From contig CAINDP010000082.1 of the NCBI GenBank assembly GCA_903847405.1, positions 17,344 through 81,343 on the forward strand: DNA of 64,000 nucleotides, read 5' to 3'. The notes under the pieces are model-generated. The model ran no database searches and was not told the DNA's origin. It worked only from the letters and a program-made list of their open reading frames with translations. Shown one piece after another: positions 8,701-15,196 of the stretch (the first letter of the stretch is position 1; every line of letters starts with the position of its first letter). This DNA is from an uncultured Myxococcales bacterium. Lineage in GTDB: Bacteria > Myxococcota_A > UBA9042 > DTJE01. Position numbers and translations under genes: made by a program.

Positions 8701-10172
8701 GCAACGTCCACGCGCTGAACGGCAGCGGCTTCTACGGCAAGGGCGCGGGCCTGACGGACCTTCAGCCCGGAAACCTGGTCGGCGGTACCGCGGGGATCGA
8801 CATCACCGGCAGCGCGGGTGGGCTCCAGGGCATCCCGGTGGCCCCGGCCGCCCCGGTCGACGGCAACCTGCTGGGTTACAGCGTTGCGAACGCGCAGTGG
8901 GAGCCCATGGCGCTGACCGCCTCGGCCGGCGTCACGAAGGTCGGGAACGACTTCCGGGCGGACTTCGCGGGGTCCGGCGCCGCCGCCACGGCGGCCCGCA
9001 GCGACCACGGCCACGTCGGCGGCTACGTCCCGCTGGCGTCCCGCGCCGGCCCGGGCAGGACGATCTGGTCCACCGTGGCGACGGGCATCGCCGACGGGAC
9101 CACCGGCGACGCCCGCAGCCAGACCTCCGTGCTGATCGGCCGGGACGGGCTGCCCATGATCCTGTTCGTGGACGCGTCCAGCGGCCGCCTGAAGTTCCTG
9201 CGGTGCGCCGACCTCGATTGTTCGACCGTGGCCTCCTCGAACACGGTGTCGGCGCTGGCCAGCGGAGGCGGGTATGCCGCCATGGCCCTCGGCGCGGACG
9301 GGCTGCCCGTCATCGCGTGGTATGCCACGACCCGGGGCTACATGGCGCGGTGCTCGGATGCTGCCTGCGCGACGGTGTCCACGCCGGTCTCCATCGACAC
9401 CGGCACCGCCGTCGGCGCCTATGGGCTGTCCGTGGCGGTGGGCCTGGACGGGATCCCGCTGATTTCCTACATGGACGCGACGAGCGGGAACCTCAAGGTC
9501 GCCCGGTGCACGTCCACGGCCTGCTCCGGCACCACGGTCGTCACGCTGGAGTCCTCGGCCTCCGTGGTCGGGCTGCAGACCAGCATCGGGGTGGGACCCG
9601 ACGGGAAACCCGTGATCGCCTACTCGGACCTCTCGTCGAACTCGCTGAAGGTCGCGACTTGCAGCGCATCGGCCTGCAACACGGGCGCGACGCTGATGAT
9701 CGTGGACAACACGGTCACCGGGGGCGCCAACCCCGTCCTGTCCTTCGGGAACGACGGTCTGCCGATCATCGCCTACGGCGTCCTGGGTACGGGCAGCCAG
9801 AAGGTGGTCCGCTGCGGCAACGCGGCCTGTACTTCCGGCAACCAGATCTCCACGGTCGCCGCCGGCCCGAACCAGTCGGGTTTCGCGGCAATCACGGTCG
9901 GGGCGGACGGCCTGCCCACAATCGCCTGGTACGACAGCGCCTTCCAGGGGCCGCGGATGGCACGGTGCCAGGATTCGGCCTGCCTGGCCAGTTATGCGGT
10001 GCTGCTGGACAGCGTGACGGCCGATGCCGGCCGCGGCTTCTCGATGACCACCGGGCCGGACGGCCTGCCCATCCAGGTGTACCTGGCGTCGACCACGTCA
10101 CCGGCCAGTTTCAATCTGCGCTACGTCCACTGCTCCAACGTCTTCTGCATGGACAACTGGACGCGGCGGTAG
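5745..10172 (+). CDS. Giant secreted protein with phage-tail-fibre-like repeats
   Basis: A 1475-residue exported protein with a strong GGAGGGGAAGGAG site and a signal peptide cleaved after about residue 25 (VAAA-VPS). Residues 25-135 form a module found at the N-terminus of many fibre-like bacterial proteins (NFSGRL... YVGVQVDTDPEM..RVRVASVPFALRA). The middle (about 200-1100) is built of beta-rich repeats, including AGTGLALTG units and three GGTG-containing stretches such as GGTGATTAGGARTNLG, closely like phage tail-fibre repeats. Residues 1100-1475 are seven or so propeller-like repeats with GxDGLPxIxxYD and RCxxxxC pairs. It probably forms a long surface fibre with the preceding lipoprotein. 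No phage genes are nearby. Confidence 0.85.
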   Translation: MTGMVGRKAWLAVAVLVLLSGEVAAAVPSILNFSGRLGTAAGDFTGVTNVTITLYRDPTSVDAGSVLWADTVDTYVAAGRFHVLLGADLSNPLPSNLYDGDIYVGVQVDTDPEMKPRVRVASVPFALRAEDSATIDGKGPDAFALAGHLHAFANLQGAVADTQLPASVTLDAELAAAMAGKADVGHGHDGVYVGVGQAGSVDSDMVQDRSLQARDFADWGCATGQVVKWTLGSGWGCGDDVDVNTTYTGADFAVSGQACLGADKVAGIDPAGRILCAPDVDQNTTYAAGTGLVLTGNSFAVDQATMTLWAQAACYDTPAELFGVLDARYAAAGHDHDADYVQKDQAGSIGTAMLVDGSVTFAKIAAPAPCAAGSILKRNAGNTAWECAVDNVGTAYTAGTGLALTGSEFAVQQAAIEGWAKGVCFDSAAELAGALSGWDQNSSNDLTAVVAGAGLTGGGTSGSVTLALSTTGVVAGAYPRANVTVDAQGRVTAIAVGGSINLATDVSGTLSTGQGGTGLASVGAAGSVPYSTGSALDYTAAGSVGEVLHANASGQAPTWDPVQLGTDTIGTLTVARGGTGATTAGGARTNLGAAAGGVNSDITALQGLNQQAALLVGPYGATAGQTGEARFLELAANGTNFVGFKASDALAASTMWTLPAADGAANTVLKTDGAGHLSWVALPVGDITGVAAGAGLAGGGATGDVALSIATGGVTNAMLANSVITVTAGAGLAGGGTPGLGGSVTLSLATTAVTAGAYTRANVTVDAYGRITAATNGAAVNLASDITGTLPVAAGGTGATTAAAARSNLGAAGSGSNTDITSLTGLTEAIALQIGTGDLRFQVAPGSYTGFRASPTNSGNTVMTLPRNNGSLGSVLSTDGAGTLFWGTDAGGTVTQVWAGSGMMAGGLGIDPITGGVVTTIGQVAVDPAQVPFLAAANLFTGSQTLRAGGPQSLPLAVQGAAGQEYPLQVWADALGTILAAVDPSGNVHALNGSGFYGKGAGLTDLQPGNLVGGTAGIDITGSAGGLQGIPVAPAAPVDGNLLGYSVANAQWEPMALTASAGVTKVGNDFRADFAGSGAAATAARSDHGHVGGYVPLASRAGPGRTIWSTVATGIADGTTGDARSQTSVLIGRDGLPMILFVDASSGRLKFLRCADLDCSTVASSNTVSALASGGGYAAMALGADGLPVIAWYATTRGYMARCSDAACATVSTPVSIDTGTAVGAYGLSVAVGLDGIPLISYMDATSGNLKVARCTSTACSGTTVVTLESSASVVGLQTSIGVGPDGKPVIAYSDLSSNSLKVATCSASACNTGATLMIVDNTVTGGANPVLSFGNDGLPIIAYGVLGTGSQKVVRCGNAACTSGNQISTVAAGPNQSGFAAITVGADGLPTIAWYDSAFQGPRMARCQDSACLASYAVLLDSVTADAGRGFSMTTGPDGLPIQVYLASTTSPASFNLRYVHCSNVFCMDNWTRR

Positions 10173-10208
10173 GCGGGATCCGTTCGTTTGCGGTTCGTGC
10201 CGACCGGG

Positions 10209-10772
10209 TCATTCCTCGCCCGGCGCCTCGGCGGCCAGGCGCTGATGGCGCCGCCACACGATGCCGTGGGCGACGGTCCCCCCCAGCGCCACCAGGTACA
10301 GGAAGATCGGCACGGCCAGCCAGAGCAGCGGGGTCCGTTCGACCACCCGGTCGCCGACGATCATGCGTGCGGGCACCTGGTCCACCAGGATCCACATCCA
10401 GAACGCGTGCAGCAGGAGGTTGACGATCAGGCCGCGCGCCGCCGCGGAGGTCCGGCCGCCCAGCAGCGCGGTGAAGCGCGTCGAAAGGACCAGCAGCAGG
10501 ACCAGGCCCATCACCGGGTACATTTCGGGATGGGGCACCGGGTGGGACAGGACGATCCAGGACAGGGTCGCCGTCGCCAGCAGGTGGATCGCCAGCACGC
10601 CGGCGACCATCCCGTGGCTCAGCAGGCGCACCGCCCGGCGCACGCGCCTGGCATCCGACAGCACCCGTCCGGCCACCGCGTCGGCGACGACCAGCACGTC
10701 CTCGCGGATCTCCTCCCGGATTTCCGCCGCACGCCCTTCCCGCTCCGGGGAATCGCCGCCCTTGTCCGTCAT
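10209..10772 (-). CDS. Small integral membrane protein of unknown function
   Basis: A 187-residue protein with a charged N-terminal helix (REEIREDVLVVADAV), then about four hydrophobic segments: near 52-72 (HGMVAGVLAIHLLAT), 78-97 (PVMGLVLLLVLST), 110-127 (LIVNLLLHAFWMWIL) and 145-165 (PLLWLAVPIFLYLVALG). The C-terminus is short and basic/acidic. I recognise no family. Start ATG 10772 has AGGA about 7 bp upstream; an in-frame ATG at 10865 would add 31 low-complexity residues without a ribosome site. It is convergent with the giant fibre gene (36 bp apart) and stands alone on its strand. Confidence 0.7.
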   Translation of the reverse strand: MTDKGGDSPEREGRAAEIREEIREDVLVVADAVAGRVLSDARRVRRAVRLLSHGMVAGVLAIHLLATATLSWIVLSHPVPHPEMYPVMGLVLLLVLSTRFTALLGGRTSAAARGLIVNLLLHAFWMWILVDQVPARMIVGDRVVERTPLLWLAVPIFLYLVALGGTVAHGIVWRRHQRLAAEAPGEE

Positions 10773-10878
10773 CGGGATTCCTCGTTCCGTCAGGCTCTGT
10801 CCATCAACTCCGGTCCTGCTGCGGCGGCCGCTTCCGGGCGGCTGCGGCGTCGCGGGGACCCCCAATCGCCAGTCACGT

Positions 10879-10901
10879 ATCGCCTGATACGCTCAGGCGA
10901 T
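10879..10901. repeat. Perfect 9-bp inverted repeat (hairpin)
   Basis: The arms ATCGCCTGA and TCAGGCGAT are separated by TACGC in the 207-bp gap between two minus-strand genes. No T-run follows on either strand, so it is not a standard intrinsic terminator. It may be an operator or an RNA hairpin in the leader of the membrane-protein gene. Confidence 0.6.
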
Positions 10902-10979
10902 TGATGCACCCCCGCTCCTTGCATCCGCTCCGGATTCGCCGCGCCTCGCGACGAACCTCCATTGTTGGACAGAGCCTCG

Positions 10980-12359
10980 CTAGGGGCAGCGGCCCGCGAT
11001 CTTCACGTCGTCGATGTAGGTGCCTTCGTAGTTGCTGGACCACGGGTCCGGCCCGGTGTCGAACTGGAAGGCCAGTTGCACCGGCTCCGCCTGGTAGGCC
11101 GCGAGGCTCACCGTGACGGGCATCCACACGTTCTTCGTCGACGCGATGGACTGGCTGGCGGTGCTCCACGCCACGCGATCCGCCTTCCCCGGGACGACGA
11201 CCACCACGGACAGGACGTCCGTCTGGGGCGTCACGTCCGTGTCCTTCCACAGTTGGAACGTCAGGACCGGGTCCAGGGTGGTGCCCAGGTCCAGCACCCC
11301 CGAGACCGCCCGCCCGCCGACCGGCCTCGCGTGGTTGTACTCGTACTTGTGGATCGCCGGATCGCCGAAGTACAGGCTGGACGGCGCGCTGACGGAGCGG
11401 GCCGTGTCGATCACCCACGTCGGGGTCGCGTCGTAGACGGCCGGGTCCAGCGCCGCGACCGTGAAGCCGGTCAGGTCGCCGAAGGAGGCGGTCAGGAGGG
11501 TCGTGACGCAGCAGTCCCCGGTCGTCTTCAGCGAGCAGGTCCCCTCGGTCTTGCCGGCGGGGATCGTGCACACCCGGCAGGCGTCGTTGCAGTCCTGATC
11601 CTGGGCGCAGCATCCCGCGATGACGGCCTGGCCACATGCGAGGTCCGTGCAGGTGGGCGTCGCGCAGGCGACCACGGGGCAGTCGGCTTCCGTCGCGCAG
11701 CAGTCCGGGAGGCGCGTGTAGGTGCACGTGATTCCCGAGTGGCAGGAGCCGGCCTCGCAGGGGTCCGGGGAGACGCAGTCCTTGTCCAGTTGGCACGTCC
11801 CGTTCTTCACGTGCAGGCACTTGCCGTCGACGCAGGAGTCGGTCGTGGTGACGTTGGAATCCTGGCAATCCTTGGCTTCCTTGCAGCACCCGGCCTTCGG
11901 GTCCGGCGCGGCGGCGCACTTGTGCAGGACGCAGGTGTCGCGCGTGCAGTCGTCGCCGTCGTCGCACGATTCGTCCACGTTGCAGCAGTTGTCCACCGGG
12001 GCGTCGGACTGGCACTTCTGCTCGACGCAGCGGTCGGGCGTGCAGAAGTCGCCGTCATCGCACCCGGAATCCTGGGTGCAGCATCCCAGGGTCGCGACGT
12101 TGGAACAGGCGCCATCGACGCACTGGTCCGTCGTGCAGGCGTTGTCGTCGTCGCAGTCCCGGGGCACGTTTTCGCAGTGGCCCGCGACGCACCGGTCCTG
12201 CGTGCAGCCTTCGCCGTCGTCGCACTCCTCGACGGACACGCACGCGGGGCGGGCGCTGTCGCTGCCCGGGAGGTCTCCGGATTCCCCGCCGCCGTTGCAG
12301 GCGGGCAGCAGGGCGGCCAGCGTCACGATCGACCAGCACCTGGCGGACACGAAGCGCAT
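10980..12359 (-). CDS. Cys-rich repeat lipoprotein with a C-terminal beta-sandwich
   Basis: A 459-residue predicted lipoprotein: signal peptide with lipobox LLPAC (Cys 23), then from residue 35 to about 270 Cys-rich modules (CDDGEGCTQDRCV, CDDDNACTTDQCV, CCTQDSGCDDGDFCTPDRC and so on). Two Cys-rich types alternate, the second with a CC pair. Residues 275-459 contain no such modules and look like a jelly-roll or galactose-binding-type domain (VIDTARSVSAPSSLYFG ... YEGTYIDDVKIAGRCP), the arrangement seen in carbohydrate- or adhesion-related surface proteins. Start ATG 12359 is chosen over ATG 12395 because GGGAG lies 7-8 bp before it and the signal peptide begins there. It is divergent from the histidine fusion gene. 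Confidence 0.85.
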   Translation of the reverse strand: MRFVSARCWSIVTLAALLPACNGGGESGDLPGSDSARPACVSVEECDDGEGCTQDRCVAGHCENVPRDCDDDNACTTDQCVDGACSNVATLGCCTQDSGCDDGDFCTPDRCVEQKCQSDAPVDNCCNVDESCDDGDDCTRDTCVLHKCAAAPDPKAGCCKEAKDCQDSNVTTTDSCVDGKCLHVKNGTCQLDKDCVSPDPCEAGSCHSGITCTYTRLPDCCATEADCPVVACATPTCTDLACGQAVIAGCCAQDQDCNDACRVCTIPAGKTEGTCSLKTTGDCCVTTLLTASFGDLTGFTVAALDPAVYDATPTWVIDTARSVSAPSSLYFGDPAIHKYEYNHARPVGGRAVSGVLDLGTTLDPVLTFQLWKDTDVTPQTDVLSVVVVVPGKADRVAWSTASQSIASTKNVWMPVTVSLAAYQAEPVQLAFQFDTGPDPWSSNYEGTYIDDVKIAGRCP

Positions 12360-12457
12360 GCGGTTGCTCCCGGAGTTCGCGAGGAATGATACCATGACGC
12401 CGCCGCACCGGCCGGGGCGTGGTCCAGGGGCCGGCGGCGCCGAGGGGGGAGGACAAG

Positions 12458-13681
12458 ATGCTGGTTCCGGGCATCGACGTGCTGGGCGGGCAGCCCGTGA
12501 AGGCGGTTCCAGGCGGGGGGTTCGAGCCCATCGAGGGCACCGACCTGATGGACCTGGCCGCACGGCTGTCGCGGGTCGGCGAAATCACGCTGGTGGACCT
12601 GGACGCCGCCCTTGGGCTGGGGGACAACGAGGCCCTGCTGCGCCGCGTGGTCCGGCGGTACCCGTGCCGCGTGGGCGGCGGGATCCGGGACGAGGACAAG
12701 GCACGGCGGCTGCTGCGGGCCGGCGCCCGGAAGGTCGTCATCGGGACGGCCGCGTCGCGCGAGTTCCTGTCACGCCTGCCGCGCGCCCGGGTCCTGGTGG
12801 CCGTGGATGCCCTGGAAGGCGACGTCGTCACCGACGGGTGGACGCGGCACACCGGCCGCACGCCCCTCGAGGTGATGCAGATCGTGGCGCCCTACTGCTC
12901 CGGGTTTTCGTGCACGTTCGTCGAGGGTGAGGGGTCCATGGCGGGCCTGCCGCTGGACCGCGTCCGGGAACTGCAGTCGGCCACCAACCTGCCCCTGACG
13001 GTGTCGGGCGGCGTGCAATCGGCGCGGGAAGTTCGCGAACTGGATCGGATGGGCGTCGATGTCGAGTCCGGGACGGCCCTGCGGACCGGCAGGTTCACGG
13101 CGGCCGAGGCCTTCGTGGCATGCCTGGACTTCGGTCCGACGGGGATCACGACGGTGGTGACGGACAAGGCCGGGCAGATCCTGCGCCTGGAGCAGTCCAC
13201 GGCGGAAAGCCTGCGCAATTCGCTGGAAACGGGCCGGGCGTCGTTCGCCTGCCCCGAGGGGGGCCCGCCGTCCGAACACGGGGACGGCGTTCACGGGACG
13301 CGGGTTCTGCGCGCCCTGGCGGCCTGCCGTCGGGATGCCGGGGTCCTGGTGGTCGAGCCGGACGGCAACGCCTGCGCCCGGGGGATGTACTCGTGTTTCG
13401 GCGGCGGCGGCCGGGACTTCGGGCTGCAGCGGCTGCACGAGATCATCGGGGCGCGCCGTGCAGACCCCAGGCCCGGGTCGTACACCTCGTTCCTGTTCGA
13501 AAAGGAGGACCGCATCCCCCGGAAACTGACCGAGGAGATGTACGAACTGCTGACCGCCCGCAACCGCGACGACATCGCCTGGGAGGCGGCGGACGTGATC
13601 TACTTCCTGATGGCCTACCTCGTGAAGCACGACGTCGGCCTGGACGAGGTGGTCGCCGAACTTGCCGGCCGCGAGCGCTAG
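12458..13681 (+). CDS. HisA - HisI-like - HisE fusion for histidine biosynthesis
   Basis: A 407-residue protein with three histidine-pathway modules. Residues 1-222 form a complete HisA (ProFAR isomerase) barrel with both catalytic acids (Asp7 in PGIDVLGG, Asp117 in AVDALEGDV) and the phosphate motifs CRVGGGIRD and LTVSGGVQS. Residues 226-316 align with HisI (PR-AMP cyclohydrolase). The three zinc cysteines are kept (290, 306, 313), but the DxDxD magnesium motif reads ACRRD and the CHTG His is Ala, so activity is doubtful. Residues 323-407 are a HisE pyrophosphohydrolase (EKEDRIPRKLTEEMYEL, WEAADVIYFLM). The ribosome site GGGGGAGGA supports ATG 12458. No other his gene is nearby. The stop codon abuts a REP repeat. 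Confidence 0.85.
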   Translation: MLVPGIDVLGGQPVKAVPGGGFEPIEGTDLMDLAARLSRVGEITLVDLDAALGLGDNEALLRRVVRRYPCRVGGGIRDEDKARRLLRAGARKVVIGTAASREFLSRLPRARVLVAVDALEGDVVTDGWTRHTGRTPLEVMQIVAPYCSGFSCTFVEGEGSMAGLPLDRVRELQSATNLPLTVSGGVQSAREVRELDRMGVDVESGTALRTGRFTAAEAFVACLDFGPTGITTVVTDKAGQILRLEQSTAESLRNSLETGRASFACPEGGPPSEHGDGVHGTRVLRALAACRRDAGVLVVEPDGNACARGMYSCFGGGGRDFGLQRLHEIIGARRADPRPGSYTSFLFEKEDRIPRKLTEEMYELLTARNRDDIAWEAADVIYFLMAYLVKHDVGLDEVVAELAGRER

Positions 13682-13708
13682 GAAATGGGGACAGACACCG
13701 ATTTCCGC
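13681..13708 (+). repeat. REP repeat copy (GGGGACAGACACC family)
   Basis: GGAAATGGGGACAGACACC followed by GATTTCCGCGG. It fills the short space between the convergent his fusion and HD-domain genes, and its first base is the last base of the his fusion stop codon. Confidence 0.85.
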
Positions 13709-13718
13709 GGTGCCGGTC

Positions 13719-14273
13719 CTACACCCCCGACTTCCCCATCGCCTCTACGGCGATCGCCAGGAACTCCTCCTCGGACAGCCCCAACCCGGCGTGCTGGCCG
13801 ATCCGCTCCCGGCTGACGTTGGCCGCGAACCGCTGTTCCTTCAGGCGCTTGCGGACCGAGGAGGCCTTCACGTCGGCCAGGGAACCCGACGGCAGCACCT
13901 TTGCCATGGCGAAGACCATGCCCGTCACGGACTCGCCGGCCGTGGTGGCGAAGTCCAGCGGGGTCCGGCAGGGGAGGCCCAGGACGTCGCCGTTGTGGGC
14001 CAGGATGGCGTCCAGCATTTCCGGCGGGCAGTCCAGGGCAGCCAGGATTTCCACGGTCCGGCGGGCGTGGCGGTGCATGTCCCCCGCGACCTCGTCCAGA
14101 TCCAGGTCGTGCAGCAGCCCCGTGATGCCCCACAGGTCCTCGTCGTGGCCCAGCCGGCGGGCGAGGGCCCGGGTCACCGCCTCGGTGGCCAGCGAGTGCC
14201 GCACCGTGTATTCCGTGGTGACGTGCCTGCTCAACAGGGCCAGCGCCTCGTCTCGGGGCGGAAGTCGCGGCAT
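13719..14273 (-). CDS. HD-domain phosphohydrolase-like protein
   Basis: A 184-residue HD-superfamily protein with the metal-binding pattern His (YTVRHSLATEAV), HD (GLLHDLDLDEV), a further His (MHRHARRTVEIL) and a C-terminal segment HNGD. This is the short single-domain type often annotated as predicted HD hydrolase or HDIG; the natural substrate is unknown. ATG 14273 is used because GGAGGTG sits 4-5 bp upstream and upstream sequence in this frame is REP-derived. Both flanks carry REP copies in the same orientation. It is divergent from larE. Confidence 0.85.
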   Translation of the reverse strand: MPRLPPRDEALALLSRHVTTEYTVRHSLATEAVTRALARRLGHDEDLWGITGLLHDLDLDEVAGDMHRHARRTVEILAALDCPPEMLDAILAHNGDVLGLPCRTPLDFATTAGESVTGMVFAMAKVLPSGSLADVKASSVRKRLKEQRFAANVSRERIGQHAGLGLSEEEFLAIAVEAMGKSGV

Positions 14274-14286
14274 GATCACCTCCACG

Positions 14287-14313
14287 GGAAATGGGGACAG
14301 ACACCATTTTTCC
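14287..14313 (+). repeat. REP repeat copy upstream of larE
   Basis: GGAAATGGGGACAGACACC followed by ATTTTTCC in the gap between the divergent HD-domain and larE genes, leaving about 40 bp before the larE start. Same orientation as the copy at 13681. The ends GGAAA and TTTCC can pair. Confidence 0.85.
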
Positions 14314-14355
14314 CGGCGGAATGGTACAACGTTCGCCAGCGGAGCGGGGTGGATC

Positions 14356-15192
14356 ATGGACGTGCAGGAGCAGGCGGGATCGGCGGCGGATGCGGAGGCC
14401 CGGGAGCGACTGGACGTGGTCCGGGAGCGCCTGCGGGCCACGGGCGGGATCCTGGTCGCGTTCTCGGGAGGGCTGGACTCGGGCTTCCTGTGCGCGGTGG
14501 CCCGGGAAGTGCTAGGCGAGCGGGCGATCGCCTACACGGCGGTGTCGGCCTCGCACCCCGCATGGGACCTGGCGGCTGCCCGGAAGACCGCGGCGGACCT
14601 GCAGATCCGGCACGTGACGCGCGAAACGCACGAAATCGAGGATCCGCGCTACGCCGCCAATCCCAAGGACCGCTGTTACTACTGCAAGTCCGAGGTGTTC
14701 GGCACGGCCTGGGACGTGGCGCGCGAACTGGGCCTGGACGCGGTCGCCGACGGCACCACGGCGGACGATCTGTCGGACTGGCGCCCGGGGCGCACGGCGG
14801 CGGCGGAAAAGGCCATCCTGAGCCCCCTGGCCGATGCGGGCCTGACGAAGGCCCAGGTGCGGGCGCTGGCGCGGGACGTCTACGGCCTTTCGTTCTGGGA
14901 TCGGCCGGCCAGTCCCTGCCTGGCGTCCCGATTCCCCTACGGCACGCTGATCGACGTGGCGCGCCTGAAGCAGGTGGAGGCGGTCGAGGCGGCCCTGCGG
15001 ACGGCGGGCTTCGTGGAATTCCGGGCGCGCTACCACGGCGACCTGGTGCGCATCGAGGTCCGCCCCGTGGACCTGCCCCGGTTGGCGGCGGGCCCCGATC
15101 GGGCCGTGATCGTGGCCGCGGCACGTGGCGCGGGCTTCCGGTACGTCACGGTGGACCTGGAACCCTTCGCCAGCGGCCGGCTGAACGGGTGA
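14356..15192 (+). CDS. larE: LarE-type ATP-dependent sulfur transferase
   Basis: A 278-residue PP-loop enzyme that adds sulfur to the pyridinium bis-carboxylate precursor of the nickel-pincer nucleotide cofactor of lactate racemase and related racemases. The PP-loop SGGLDS is at 37-42. The conserved block NPKDRCYYCK supplies Cys107 and Cys110, and PASPCLASRFPYG supplies Cys188, the position of the sacrificial Cys in Lactobacillus LarE. Three such cysteines are typical of the iron-sulfur-cluster type of LarE that can turn over repeatedly. larA, larB and larC are not in the window. Start ATG 14356 follows GGAG/GGTGGA. The next gene begins 4 bp after its stop. Confidence 0.88.
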   Translation: MDVQEQAGSAADAEARERLDVVRERLRATGGILVAFSGGLDSGFLCAVAREVLGERAIAYTAVSASHPAWDLAAARKTAADLQIRHVTRETHEIEDPRYAANPKDRCYYCKSEVFGTAWDVARELGLDAVADGTTADDLSDWRPGRTAAAEKAILSPLADAGLTKAQVRALARDVYGLSFWDRPASPCLASRFPYGTLIDVARLKQVEAVEAALRTAGFVEFRARYHGDLVRIEVRPVDLPRLAAGPDRAVIVAAARGAGFRYVTVDLEPFASGRLNG

Positions 15193-15196
15193 CGGA

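Noticed and set aside
12395..12563. Longer N-terminus for the Cys-rich lipoprotein at 10980-12359
   Set aside because: Added residues are Pro/Arg-rich, antisense to the his fusion start, and would bury the signal peptide.
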